A stretch of 64,000 nt of DNA from Bacillota bacterium (GCA_023411375.1 JAEYOW010000007.1:17898-81897), one strand, 5' to 3'. Positions 16,044 through 23,855 are shown, numbered from the stretch's first letter. Notes: generated by a model from the sequence alone, not told the origin. Translations and numbers: made by a program.

Positions 16044-16400
16044 TCACGCAAATTTCGTTTCACACATGGATTCCCGAACCTTTTTTCTTGCAACGGGCTT
16101 GATGACGTAGCCTTGCGCCCGTGTTTTAATGGCATCTCCCGCGTAGGCGTCCGTTGCGGTGACAAACACCGTGAGCACGGCGGGTTGTGTGGCCTTGACC
16201 GCCGCCTGTAAATCGAAGCCCGTAATCCCCAGCATGGCCGCCTCGGTATACAGCGCGTCAACGGGATGGTCCCGGGTGTAATCCGCGGCGGCCTCCGGGT
16301 CGGTGAACACGACCACCTCGCATCCTGGAAAGGCCATGCGTAAGCATTTGACCAACCGCTTCAAATCCCTTTTATTTGGATCGACTGCCACGATTACCAT
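16044..16400 (-). CDS. Stand-alone receiver-like domain with Asp-to-Glu phosphosite
   Basis: 118 residues, one receiver fold and no output domain. Aligned with the neighbouring regulator, DALYTEAAMLGITGFDL occupies the phosphoacceptor strand, so Glu53 replaces Asp53. The acidic pair is reduced to one Asp (AVDPNK) while the Thr81 and Lys101-Pro positions remain. It cannot be phosphorylated normally; Glu may mimic the active state (inference). GGGAGG lies ahead of the ATG. Its TGA overlaps a GTG at the head of the surface-protein frame, so the two genes form one unit. Confidence 0.75.
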   Translation of the reverse strand: MVIVAVDPNKRDLKRLVKCLRMAFPGCEVVVFTDPEAAADYTRDHPVDALYTEAAMLGITGFDLQAAVKATQPAVLTVFVTATDAYAGDAIKTRAQGYVIKPVARKKVRESMCETKFA

Positions 16401-16454
16401 ATTGCGTGCCTCCCATTTTTTTCAGCCCCATTTGTTCTTTAATTACTCATTCTT

Positions 16455-16487
16455 ATTGTAAGAGGCAATGCTGACACCACGCTGACA
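16455..16487 (-). promoter_or_regulatory. Activator-type promoter with 11-bp-spaced direct repeats
   Basis: On the minus strand TGTCAGC occurs at 16487-16481 and again at 16476-16470, exactly 11 bases apart. Nine bases later comes TACAAT (16460-16455), a good -10. The -35 position reads AGCGTG, unlike TTGACA. SARP activators are known to bind heptamer direct repeats at 11-base spacing about 8 bases before the -10. The adjacent regulator has a SARP-like DNA-binding domain, so it is the likely binder. Confidence 0.6.
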
Positions 16488-16500
16488 AATCCACGTTGTA

Positions 16501-16556
16501 TACAGATAAAGAAATCCGGCAGCGCAGAAATGCATTGCCGGATTTCTTTATCTGTA
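16501..16556 (-). terminator. Terminator of the sensor/regulator operon
   Basis: A perfect 21-pair stem (16501-16521 with 16536-16556) and a 14-base loop begin 5 bases after the regulator's stop codon. The 3' arm on the minus strand includes GGATTTCTTTATC. It separates the two-component genes from the promoter at 16455-16487. Confidence 0.8.
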
Positions 16557-16561
16557 AATAA

Positions 16562-17359
16562 TTAGGTATGCCTGATATTCATCAACTCGCCAACGGTAAA
16601 CTCCGCCCAGCTGTAATTAGACATATACTCGCCGGTAAAGGCGTTTAGCTGCGCTACATCGCCCTCCAAAACGGCGTAGTAATCGCAGTCGATCAAAGCT
16701 GTATCTATGGCGATATCTTGGCGACTCTTCATGATAAGATCCTGTAAACCTATATTCTTAAAGGTTTTGACTAAATCTGAGACAATCTTTTGCGTATTGT
16801 TCTGCACTGTGCGGTCGTATGGTTTGTCTTCCCACAGTACCGCCGACAGGTCGGCGTAGGTAACGCGCGCGCCTCTGCGGTCGATCAGATAGGCAAGGCA
16901 TTCCTTGCACTTCGCCCATGGAAACTTTAAAGGCTGACCATCCGCGAATACCTCAAAATAGCCGAAGGTCTGTATCCGCACCCGCTTGTCCACGTGGCGC
17001 GGCAGGGGATGACGTAAATTTTCCAGCTCCACGCGCAGATCGCTTGCCCTGACTGGCTTTAATAGATACCCGCTGACGTGAAGCCGCAGGGCGTCCAGCG
17101 TGTAACTATCGTAGCCGGTGATAAAAATAACGTTGATGTTTGGGCGAAGGTCTTTGCACTTCTTGGCAAGGGTGATCCCGTTCATTCCTCCCATCTCAAT
17201 GTCTAAAAAGGCGATGTCCACTTCATTTTCCTGCAAATAGGCAAAGGCTTCCGCTGATTTCAGAAAGCTCCTGATTTCATCATCCGCTAAAACCTCATGG
17301 AGCAGCGCCACCATATTATCCAGCGCAAGCTGTTCATCGTCAACCGCGATTACTCTCAT
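16562..17359 (-). CDS. Response regulator with SARP-like winged-helix output
   Basis: 265 residues. The receiver domain (1-~120) has AVDDEQ, phosphoacceptor Asp53 in FLDIEM, and Lys-Pro near 101 (LLKPV). The C-terminal part begins RVRIQTFGYFEVFADGQPL and continues with CKECLAYLIDRRGARVTYADL, ALVDCD-like and YDRTVQNN stretches, matching SARP/OmpR-type winged helices followed by a short BTAD-like tail. It overlaps the sensor kinase gene by 20 bases. It probably activates the promoter just behind its terminator (inference from the repeats there). Confidence 0.85.
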   Translation of the reverse strand: MRVIAVDDEQLALDNMVALLHEVLADDEIRSFLKSAEAFAYLQENEVDIAFLDIEMGGMNGITLAKKCKDLRPNINVIFITGYDSYTLDALRLHVSGYLLKPVRASDLRVELENLRHPLPRHVDKRVRIQTFGYFEVFADGQPLKFPWAKCKECLAYLIDRRGARVTYADLSAVLWEDKPYDRTVQNNTQKIVSDLVKTFKNIGLQDLIMKSRQDIAIDTALIDCDYYAVLEGDVAQLNAFTGEYMSNYSWAEFTVGELMNIRHT

Positions 17360-18647
17360 AGAATCCCTCCTTTGGCAACATAATTTTCACTTCGGTTCCA
17401 ATACCGATTTCACTGCATATTTGCAAGCTGCCGTCACATTGCACTTCTACTCTTTTCTTGACGTTCGCTATGCCAACGTGGGGGCGGGCATTGTCCGGCT
17501 CGGCTGTGGTATCAAAACCGGTGCCGTCATCAGAAACGGTAATGAGGATGGCATCCGATATTTCCTCGCTCTTGATGGTGAGTGTCCCACCCCCATCCTT
17601 TTTCGTCAGACCATGCCGCACTGCGTTCTCAACAATCGGCTGCAAGGTCAGAGAGGGAACATGAAAGTCTGAGAAGGTGATTTTCCATACCACATTTATC
17701 CGATCCCCAAAACGCATTTTTTCAAGATAAAGATAATCCTCAACGTGCTCCACCTCTTTTTCAAAGCGAATCAGCATCGGGTCGGACAGCGAGTAGAGAT
17801 TTCCCCTCAGATAATAGGAGAAATGCTCCAACGCCTCGGACGCCTTCTTCGGTTCGGTGTCGCAGAGCTGCTTGATCCCCAGCAGGGAATTATAAAGAAA
17901 GTGTGGCTGTATCTGCGAGAGAATCAATGCGCTGCGGCTTTTTTCCAGTTCCAGTTCTCTTTGGTCGGCCTCCCGCGTCATTTCCATTTGGATGCTGATA
18001 TAAATGCATATCAAGCAGATTGTGGTCGCTAAATAGAGGACGGCGATCCCGTAAAAAAAGATTTGAACCAGCAGCGCGGCGGCAGGAAGGCAGATATACG
18101 AGGCAAAGGCTATGATTTCCCGCTTTTTAAGATGCTTTCGATAGCGGACAAGCAGTCCTCCATTTAGAATCAGCGCGATAATGCCAAAAACTTGAGAAAG
18201 CCAGAACAGGCCCTGCCGGTGGTAGATGTTATGTTCGTCAATCATGTAGTATATGCCGTTAAACTGCGAGAGCACCGTGAGTGCCACGGCAATCAGCATA
18301 AGGGTATATATGGCGTAGAGTGGTTTTTTTGAAACAGCTACGTTTTTCGCCGACAGAAAACAAAAGAGATAGTGAATAAAGAGGGCAAGCATCACGTAGC
18401 CAAGTACAAAGACCAAAAAGTTGGAAATGCGCACGGCAAAATAGCTGGTGGTATCCGGCCTTCCCTTAAAGAGCCATGCGGTCGCGTCACAGAATAAAAG
18501 GGCAGTGCTGCAGATCAACATTCGGACATAGCAGCGTTCCGGCCGCCCCCGCTGGCGGCGGGTAATATACAGGCAAAGAAGGAAGAGTAGGGACAGCAAC
18601 CCACCAAACGCTTCCATTGAAACATTAACATATCCAATCGTACTCAT
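17340..18647 (-). CDS. LytS-type sensor histidine kinase
   Basis: 435 residues. About seven hydrophobic segments fill residues 8-225, followed by a short coiled linker. The His_kinase motif QIQPHFLYNSLLGI places the phospho-histidine at 249. The ATPase domain has LQPIVENAVRHGL (N box) and DDGTGFD (G1 box). No separate periplasmic sensor domain is seen, so the stimulus is probably sensed in or near the membrane. It is co-transcribed with the regulator from the promoter at 18680-18708. Confidence 0.9.
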   Translation of the reverse strand: MSTIGYVNVSMEAFGGLLSLLFLLCLYITRRQRGRPERCYVRMLICSTALLFCDATAWLFKGRPDTTSYFAVRISNFLVFVLGYVMLALFIHYLFCFLSAKNVAVSKKPLYAIYTLMLIAVALTVLSQFNGIYYMIDEHNIYHRQGLFWLSQVFGIIALILNGGLLVRYRKHLKKREIIAFASYICLPAAALLVQIFFYGIAVLYLATTICLICIYISIQMEMTREADQRELELEKSRSALILSQIQPHFLYNSLLGIKQLCDTEPKKASEALEHFSYYLRGNLYSLSDPMLIRFEKEVEHVEDYLYLEKMRFGDRINVVWKITFSDFHVPSLTLQPIVENAVRHGLTKKDGGGTLTIKSEEISDAILITVSDDGTGFDTTAEPDNARPHVGIANVKKRVEVQCDGSLQICSEIGIGTEVKIMLPKEGFYESNRG

Positions 18648-18679
18648 ATCATCTGTCCTTTTCTTTACGGCAGGACATA

Positions 18680-18708
18680 ATTATATACGAATATCTGTAG
18701 AGCTTCAA
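18680..18708 (-). promoter_or_regulatory. Sigma-A-like promoter of the kinase/regulator operon
   Basis: On the minus strand TTGAAG (18708-18703), a 17-base spacer and TATAAT (18685-18680) lie 33-61 bases ahead of the kinase ATG. The -10 is a perfect consensus match. Confidence 0.75.
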
Positions 18709-18731
18709 GCGTGAAAAATGGAGGGTTCAAC

Positions 18732-18843
18732 TCCGAACTCCGTGAAGAAAGAGGAAAGCATGTTGCAAGATGCGCAGAGAATTCTCGGTGGTTTGCCGCT
18801 TTGACTGAGCTAAAGCCGCTTTTCCACTTTCACGGAGTTCGGA
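18732..18843. repeat. 112-bp element with ~26-bp imperfect inverted ends
   Basis: tccgaactccgtgaa at 18732 is repeated inverted as ttcacggagttcgga ending at 18843. The arms continue inward with gaaagaggaaagc versus gcttttccact. Between them are ~58 bases without an open frame. It sits between the kinase promoter and the IS3 element. It could be a small non-autonomous element or a structured RNA. No convincing target duplication was found beyond a possible 2-base AC. Confidence 0.55.
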
Positions 18844-18896
18844 ACAGAGCCTAATAGAGCGCTGGATCGATGTCAATAAAGAAGACAAGTAAAAAA

Positions 18897-19706
18897 TCAA
18901 AAGAAAGGTTTTTCGGTCTGGTCTGGAGTGAGCCCCTTGTTATGGGAATGAGGGCGGAAGGCATTGTAATAGCTGTGAATGTAGTGAAAAACGGATAGCT
19001 TCAAGTCATCAAAGGAAGCATAACTTTTCCTGTTGGTTTCTTCCTTTTTGAGATATTTGAAGAAGCATTCCATCACCGCATTATCGTAAGGATGCCCCTT
19101 TTTCGAGAAGGATTGAATGATATTCAGCGCATCAAGCTCCTTGCGAAAGTCAAAGGAAGTATACTGACTTCCCCGATCTGAATGAAAAATCAGCCCTGAC
19201 TTGATGCTTCTGGAGGCTACTGCGTCGTGCAGCGTTTGAATGGCCAGATGCTTATCAATTCTGCTGGAGAGCCTATGTGCAATCACTTTGCGGGCAAACA
19301 AATCCAGAATGACGCAAAGATAATAGGTCCGCCCACCCGCCTTCAGATAAGTGAAGTCACTCACCCAAACCTGATTGATAGACCCCGGATTGAAACGCTG
19401 GTTGAGCACGTTTTTCATGGGCTCGCCGTCCCTCGATTTAGCGTGCTTGAAGGCAGGCTTCACCGTGCTCATGGATGGAAGATTCATGGTTTTCATCAGG
19501 CGGTACACTCGGCCGTAGCTGATGCTGATGCAATGATCACGTTGAAGGCAAATGGCGATTTTTTGAGCGCCAAGGCGTTTGGAGGACTTGGCGTAGATGT
19601 TTAAAATCAGCTTTTTCAGCATATTGTTTTCCACATCTCGAGGGCTCAAAACACCGCGTATTTGCTTGTAGTAGGTGCTGCGATTGACCCGCAGCACCCG
19701 ACACAA
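18897..19706 (-). CDS. IS3-family transposase OrfB (DDE integrase domain)
   Basis: Catalytic part of the transposase. The stated TTG start gives 269 residues, but this frame is open further upstream and is normally reached from orfA by -1 frameshifting. The DDE residues are present: Asp in VWVSDFTYL, Asp in FHSDRGSQYTS and Glu in NAVMECFFKYLKKEE. The N-terminal LCRVLRVNRSTYYK is the usual HTH_21-type start. No disruption is seen. Confidence 0.93.
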   Translation of the reverse strand: MCRVLRVNRSTYYKQIRGVLSPRDVENNMLKKLILNIYAKSSKRLGAQKIAICLQRDHCISISYGRVYRLMKTMNLPSMSTVKPAFKHAKSRDGEPMKNVLNQRFNPGSINQVWVSDFTYLKAGGRTYYLCVILDLFARKVIAHRLSSRIDKHLAIQTLHDAVASRSIKSGLIFHSDRGSQYTSFDFRKELDALNIIQSFSKKGHPYDNAVMECFFKYLKKEETNRKSYASFDDLKLSVFHYIHSYYNAFRPHSHNKGLTPDQTEKPFF

Positions 19707-19747
19707 TACAGCGATTTTGTGTTGGCTCGCCAGCCCTTGAATGGCCT

Positions 19748-20032
19748 TTATTCTTTGCTTGAGTGTGGCGTGAAGATTGCAATCGCTTTTTTTAGGATGA
19801 GATTTTCTTCCTCCAACTGTGCGTTTCTCTTTTGCAGCTCTTTGATTTGCTTGGCTGTAAGGATGGTTTCATCATCAATTTTCACTTCTGAAAACTGATG
19901 AATCCACGCTGATAGCGTACTGGAAGAAACCCCATATTCATTCTTGATCTGTGCATAGGTTTTCCCTGATTGATACAGCGTTACCAAGGTTTTTTTGTAC
20001 TCTGGGCTGTACTGTGTCTTCTTTGTCGGCAT
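19748..20032 (-). CDS. IS3-family transposase OrfA (DNA-binding part)
   Basis: 94 residues: a helix-turn-helix (YSPEYKKTLVTLYQSG..YGVSSSTLSAWI) followed by a leucine-zipper-like KELQKRNAQLEEENLILKK. It binds the IS ends and multimerises. Near the 3' end seven A residues then G (19793-19786) form an A-AAA-AAG slippery site. A -1 shift there joins OrfA to the OrfB frame and gives a fusion of about 378 residues. Confidence 0.92.
   Translation of the reverse strand: MPTKKTQYSPEYKKTLVTLYQSGKTYAQIKNEYGVSSSTLSAWIHQFSEVKIDDETILTAKQIKELQKRNAQLEEENLILKKAIAIFTPHSSKE
19786..19793 (-). promoter_or_regulatory. Programmed -1 frameshift site in the IS
   Basis: The minus-strand run AAAAAAAG lies within the orfA frame as CTA-AAA-AAA-GCG. 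Slipping back one base continues as AGC-GAT-TGC and runs without stop into OrfB. Codon phases of orfA and orfB differ by exactly -1, as in other IS3-family elements. Confidence 0.75.
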
Positions 20033-20149
20033 TTTCTCTTCTCCTTTTGTGCTTGTCTATCATGATACACCACTTGTCTACTTTTGTAGTATAGATCCAC
20101 GCCATGAGATGACAGAACTTTAAATCAAGAAAATGTATGCAAAGGAAAA

Positions 20150-20187
20150 ATGTGAAAGAAAAGCCGTCCGGCCCTCCGCCGGACGGC
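20150..20187 (-). terminator. Terminator of the ferritin-like gene
   Basis: gccgtccgg (20163-20171) pairs with ccggacggc (20179-20187) around a seven-base loop. On the minus strand it is followed by TTTTCTTTC. Between it and the gene lies a hairpin-rich stretch with gggtcaaggacgaagccctt (20245-20264), matching the last module of the composite intergenic element. Confidence 0.75.
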
Positions 20188-20270
20188 GAATGCTATCCAA
20201 TTCGGCGGCAACCATGCCGCTTCCCGGACACCCTTGGCGCGCGGGAAGCGGGTCAAGGACGAAGCCCTTG

Positions 20271-21536
20271 TCATACATGGGCGGGTTCGCGCACCATGGG
20301 CTTGCGGCCCACGTCAGTGTTGTCCCTGGCGCGGTTGCGAAGCTCCGGAATGGGATTCTCGGCCACCTCAAAGCGGTAGTCCTCGCCAAAGCGGCGGATA
20401 TAGCGGTCGATGACGTTGTGGCTGGCCACGGAGGACAGATCCTTGTTGACGATGTCCTGGTAACGGAAGAAATCCGCGTCAGGCTCAAGCTGATGGACGG
20501 GCACGTAGTTTTCGCGGCAGGCGGTAAGCTGAACGGTTTCGTCAAGCACCTTGCGCACGTGCTCAATGTTGCTTTCCAGCTTGAGCGGCGCGGGGAACGT
20601 ACCCTCGCCGACCACCTGCTGGTATTCCTTGCGATCCACCTTGTTCAGCAGCTTCACGGATTCGGCCAGGTGGGACAGCTCCATCTCAAACAGCCATTCC
20701 CAAACCTTTTTGACGTTCATGTCCGTCTCGGTCTCCATGCAGCTCCAATACAGGTAGCATTCGGTGTACTGGTGCATCAAAAGGCCCTCCAGCCACGTGC
20801 AGTTGACGTCCATCAGGCTGCCGTAGTGAGTGACATGCTGCTCCTCAATCATGCCGATCTCGCGGTAGAGCGCCCGTCCCTCATCATTGGGATAGGCGCC
20901 GCAGATGTTCATGTAATAGTTCATGGTCTGCTGCTCTGCGGCGGTGATGATGCCCACGCAAAGCTTTGTCTGTAGCTGGGCGGTCTGGGAATCGATCGGG
21001 CGTTTGATAGAATCGAACGGATAGCGGTGCTCAGAGATGGTAGGCCTTCCGGGCATGATTTCCGTATAGCCGCCCACCAGGTTTTCCGCGCGCACGCCGG
21101 TTTCCATGTCCAGAAAATCGGCATAGCGGTACAGGTGGTCAAAATCCTCCAGAAGCGCGAAATTCAGCGCGTCGCGCACGTGCTGGTCAGGTTCGCGCTT
21201 GGCCAGGCCGGCGGTCAGGTCAACGGCTAGCTGCTCGTAGCCGATGGTATGCTCCAGCATGGTTTCATCGGCCGGCTTGACGGCGGCCAGCAGCTTTTGC
21301 TGCTGCTGCTCGCTTCGGCGGATGAGCGCGATCGCCCGGCGCACGTCGCCGTCCGGGCAGTGGCGTGAAAACTGGTGCGTAAACCATGTCGCTTCAAACT
21401 CGGTGCCGTTCATCAGGATAACGCGCGTGCGCGTATAGGGGTCCACGGTGTGCTTGTCGTAGGGCTTGGCGGCCATTGCCTTCCAGTCCATCAGGCAGCT
21501 GTCCAGCCGTTTGGCGTGTTCGGTAAATGGATTCAT
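20271..21536 (-). CDS. Ferritin-like putative di-iron protein
   Basis: 421 residues; I do not recognise a named family. The middle is helical with spaced metal-ligand patterns: AAEQQTMNYY near 198, IEEQHVTHYG near 234 (ExxH), HQYTECYLYW near 255 and EMELSHLAES near 281 (ExxH). Two Glu plus two ExxH helices are the classic four-helix di-iron arrangement of ferritin-like proteins. The N-terminal ~150 residues and C-terminal ~90 residues are additional and unassigned. No signal peptide. GGGAGG precedes the ATG. A redox or oxygen-handling role is plausible but not shown. Confidence 0.6.
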   Translation of the reverse strand: MNPFTEHAKRLDSCLMDWKAMAAKPYDKHTVDPYTRTRVILMNGTEFEATWFTHQFSRHCPDGDVRRAIALIRRSEQQQQKLLAAVKPADETMLEHTIGYEQLAVDLTAGLAKREPDQHVRDALNFALLEDFDHLYRYADFLDMETGVRAENLVGGYTEIMPGRPTISEHRYPFDSIKRPIDSQTAQLQTKLCVGIITAAEQQTMNYYMNICGAYPNDEGRALYREIGMIEEQHVTHYGSLMDVNCTWLEGLLMHQYTECYLYWSCMETETDMNVKKVWEWLFEMELSHLAESVKLLNKVDRKEYQQVVGEGTFPAPLKLESNIEHVRKVLDETVQLTACRENYVPVHQLEPDADFFRYQDIVNKDLSSVASHNVIDRYIRRFGEDYRFEVAENPIPELRNRARDNTDVGRKPMVREPAHV

Positions 21537-21674
21537 ACAATTCCTCCCTGTGATATGGTGGCAGGGATAGTATGCGCTTCGCGCGCGGAGATATACTTTA
21601 AGCTACAGGCAGGGAAAAGCAGCGGTAAACGCGAAATGGTTACCGAAACCTGTGGAAAAAAGGAGACGAAAGCG

Positions 21675-22553
21675 ATGATTCATTTGGAGAAGAACGGCGC
21701 CTCCATGGAAATATCCCTCTTGGGCGCTGAGATGCACGCCTTTCGGAGCGCGGACGGCAAGGATTGCCTTTGGAGCGGCGAACCCGCGATATGGAAGGGC
21801 GTTGCGCCCGTTTTGTTCCCCGTCATCGGTTTTTTGAAGAACGGAAAGGTAACGATTGACGGCGATTCCTTCGCACTGCCCAAGCATGGCTTTGCCAGAA
21901 ACATGGAGTTTAAGGTGACGGAACAGGGCTGCGATTTCGTCACGCTGACGCTGTGTGAAAATGACGAGACAAAGAGGGTGTACCCCTTTGACTTTGCGCT
22001 AAGCGTGACGCACAGGTTCGTGAACAACGGCTTTGAAACGCGCTATACGGTAGAAAACCATTCCTCGCGCATGATGCCGTTCGTCATCGGCGGGCATCCG
22101 GGTTTTGCCTGCCCGATGAATGAAGGCGAGGTATTCAGCGATTATGCGCTCCGTTTTGAAAAGCAGGAAACCGGCGAATGCACGCTATGTACGTCCGATA
22201 ACCTGATGGGCGGCGTGGAAATCGTGGGGCTGGGCGCGGACCGGCGCACGCTCGCGCTTAATCATGAGGAGTTCGACCGGCGCGACACCTACATTTTTGC
22301 GGGACTAAACAGCCGAAGCGTGGAGCTTGTTCATAAAAAGACGGGTCACGGCATGCGCTTTTCCTTTCCGGAGATGGAGGTGCTTGCCGTATGGACGATG
22401 CCGAACAAAAGCGCGCCCTACCTGTGCATCGAGCCGTGGCAGGGCATGCCGGCTTATTCGGATGAAAGCGGGCGCTTTGAGGATAAGCCCTACCATGTGG
22501 AGCTCGGCGTGGGACAGGCATACTGCTGCGGATACCGTATGGAGCTGATCTGA
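21675..22553 (+). CDS. Aldose 1-epimerase family protein (mutarotase-like)
   Basis: 292 residues of beta-sandwich mutarotase-like sequence. Motifs include LWSGEPAIWKGVAPVLFPVIG, RYTVENHSSRMMPFVIGGHPGF with the family His, and LCIEPWQGMPAY near the C-terminus with the catalytic-type Glu. It resembles the LacX/YeaD-like branch, which acts on hexoses or hexose-6-phosphates. The ATG at 21675 follows AAAAAGGAG. It is a single-gene unit divergent from the ferritin-like gene. Confidence 0.87.
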   Translation: MIHLEKNGASMEISLLGAEMHAFRSADGKDCLWSGEPAIWKGVAPVLFPVIGFLKNGKVTIDGDSFALPKHGFARNMEFKVTEQGCDFVTLTLCENDETKRVYPFDFALSVTHRFVNNGFETRYTVENHSSRMMPFVIGGHPGFACPMNEGEVFSDYALRFEKQETGECTLCTSDNLMGGVEIVGLGADRRTLALNHEEFDRRDTYIFAGLNSRSVELVHKKTGHGMRFSFPEMEVLAVWTMPNKSAPYLCIEPWQGMPAYSDESGRFEDKPYHVELGVGQAYCCGYRMELI

Positions 22554-22572
22554 GCCGGGAAGGCAAATCTGG

Positions 22573-22610
22573 AACGCGCGCAGGACTTTGCACCTGTCGC
22601 GCGTTATTTA
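22573..22610 (+). terminator. Probable terminator after the mutarotase-like gene
   Basis: aacgcgcg (22573-22580) pairs with cgcgcgtt (22598-22605), and an inner cagg/cctg extends the stem. ATTTATG follows. The T-run is short, so strength is uncertain. Confidence 0.55.
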
Positions 22611-22662
22611 TGTCAGAGGGAGCCATAGCGGCTTTTGAGCACAAAAGAAGGAGGACGACAAG

Positions 22663-23763
22663 ATGAGGGGCAGAGGGCTCGCGGCGCTGTGCGCGCTGGC
22701 GCTGCTGATCGCGCCTGCGGGCGTTTTCGGGGAAGAAGATGCGGGCGGCCGTTTGACGCCGGGAGAGGGGAAATGCGGAAAGTCCGGTTGTTATTGGGAA
22801 ACGCCCATGGATATCCGTGATGAAGCCGCCGTGTGGGCGATGTTGACAGCGCCTATCACTGTGGTGGATGGGGAACAGACGGAGCAAGCCGTGCTGTACG
22901 CGGATCCGAGCGAGGATGCGGAGGCTGTGGCCGACGTTACCTGCTACTCGCAGGGGGTTCATGTGCTGGACACGCTTAGCGATGGCTGGAGCCTGGTGGA
23001 ATGCTACTCAAGCTCCTTTCATGACAGCAAAATAAAGGCCTGGAACCAGCTTTCGCGTGGCTATATCAAAACCGGCAGACTGACCGTCCGGGAGGTTAAA
23101 AACACCTATGGCATGGTGGTGGACAAGATGACCCAGCGGCTGTATGTGTTTAAAGAGGGTGCGCTGTATGACGTACTGAAAGTCTCCACCGGCCTTATTA
23201 ACGATGAGCAGCCTTTTAACGAAACGCGCTCGGGCGAGTTCATTCTTTGCAGCCGCACGGGGGCGTTTGCGTCCGGCAACCTGACGTGCGGGCTGGCGAT
23301 CCGCTTTAACGCCGGCGACCTGCTCCATGAGGTGCCGCACAAGCAGCGCGAGGGCGGAAAGAAGGACTACAGCTTTTGCGAGCCGCAGCTGGGTCAGCGC
23401 GCCAGCCACGGCTGCATCCGCGTGCAGCGCCTGCGCACATCCAAGGGCTTGAATATGCAATGGATTTGGGATACGATGAAAAAGGAGCTGGGCACCCGCA
23501 TCGTCATATGGGAGGACTGGAAGGGGCGCGAGCTTCCGTATCCGGACGACCAGTCGCAGGTATACTATAATCCCAATAAGGGCAAAAATTATCACGCTGC
23601 TGAAACCTGTTACAGTGTGAAGGACGAATTTCTGCCGCTTGCGGCCTTCTCCTACTGGGAGCTTGATTTGGAGAGCTATGCCGGGCTTACGCCCTGCGAT
23701 TACTGTAATCCGCCGCTCAGACATGCGGAAATTGATGAAATCAACAGGCTTTACGCCCAATAG
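22663..23763 (+). CDS. Secreted L,D-transpeptidase (YkuD) with Cys-rich tail
   Basis: 366 residues. A signal peptide ends near GVFG. An SH3-like region (~65-140) precedes the YkuD domain (~145-290), with NTYGMVVDKMTQRLYVF at its start and the catalytic SHGCIRV near 249. YkuD enzymes form 3-3 cross-links in peptidoglycan or anchor wall proteins. The last ~60 residues carry YHAAETCY and PCDYCNPP, a His/Cys cluster that could bind metal or form disulfides. Another Cys pair (KCGKSGCYW) follows the signal peptide. GAAGGAGG precedes the ATG. Confidence 0.9.
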   Translation: MRGRGLAALCALALLIAPAGVFGEEDAGGRLTPGEGKCGKSGCYWETPMDIRDEAAVWAMLTAPITVVDGEQTEQAVLYADPSEDAEAVADVTCYSQGVHVLDTLSDGWSLVECYSSSFHDSKIKAWNQLSRGYIKTGRLTVREVKNTYGMVVDKMTQRLYVFKEGALYDVLKVSTGLINDEQPFNETRSGEFILCSRTGAFASGNLTCGLAIRFNAGDLLHEVPHKQREGGKKDYSFCEPQLGQRASHGCIRVQRLRTSKGLNMQWIWDTMKKELGTRIVIWEDWKGRELPYPDDQSQVYYNPNKGKNYHAAETCYSVKDEFLPLAAFSYWELDLESYAGLTPCDYCNPPLRHAEIDEINRLYAQ

Positions 23764-23824
23764 CGGGGACCTAGCAGGCTATAGAGCATCGGCGGCCCGG
23801 CGATATCCATGGGCAAGATAAACC

Positions 23825-23855
23825 AGCGCCCGGCAGCGAATGGCTGCCGGGCGCT
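23825..23855. terminator. Hairpin between convergent ykuD-like gene and era
   Basis: agcgcccggcagc (23825-23837) pairs perfectly with gctgccgggcgct (23843-23855) around GAATG. The plus strand continues TTAAAATGTT. The T-rich part is weak on both sides, but position and 13-pair stem suggest it ends transcripts from both directions. Confidence 0.6.

Larger units (their letters stand above)
18863..20099 (-). mobile_element. Intact IS3-family insertion sequence (1237 bp)
   Basis: Ends read TGGATC (18863) and GATCCA (20099), with about 28-base imperfect inverted repeats sharing GACAAGT and roughly 20 matching positions. A 3-base direct repeat CGC flanks the element (18860-18862 and 20100-20102), matching IS3-family target duplications. 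It carries orfA and orfB on the minus strand with a -1 frameshift site. All parts needed for movement appear intact. Confidence 0.88.

Noticed and set aside
16021..16047. GTG at 16047 as the surface-protein start
   Set aside because: No ribosome site precedes it, whereas GAGGAA precedes the ATG triplet and the signal peptide begins there. The GTGA overlap keeps it possible.
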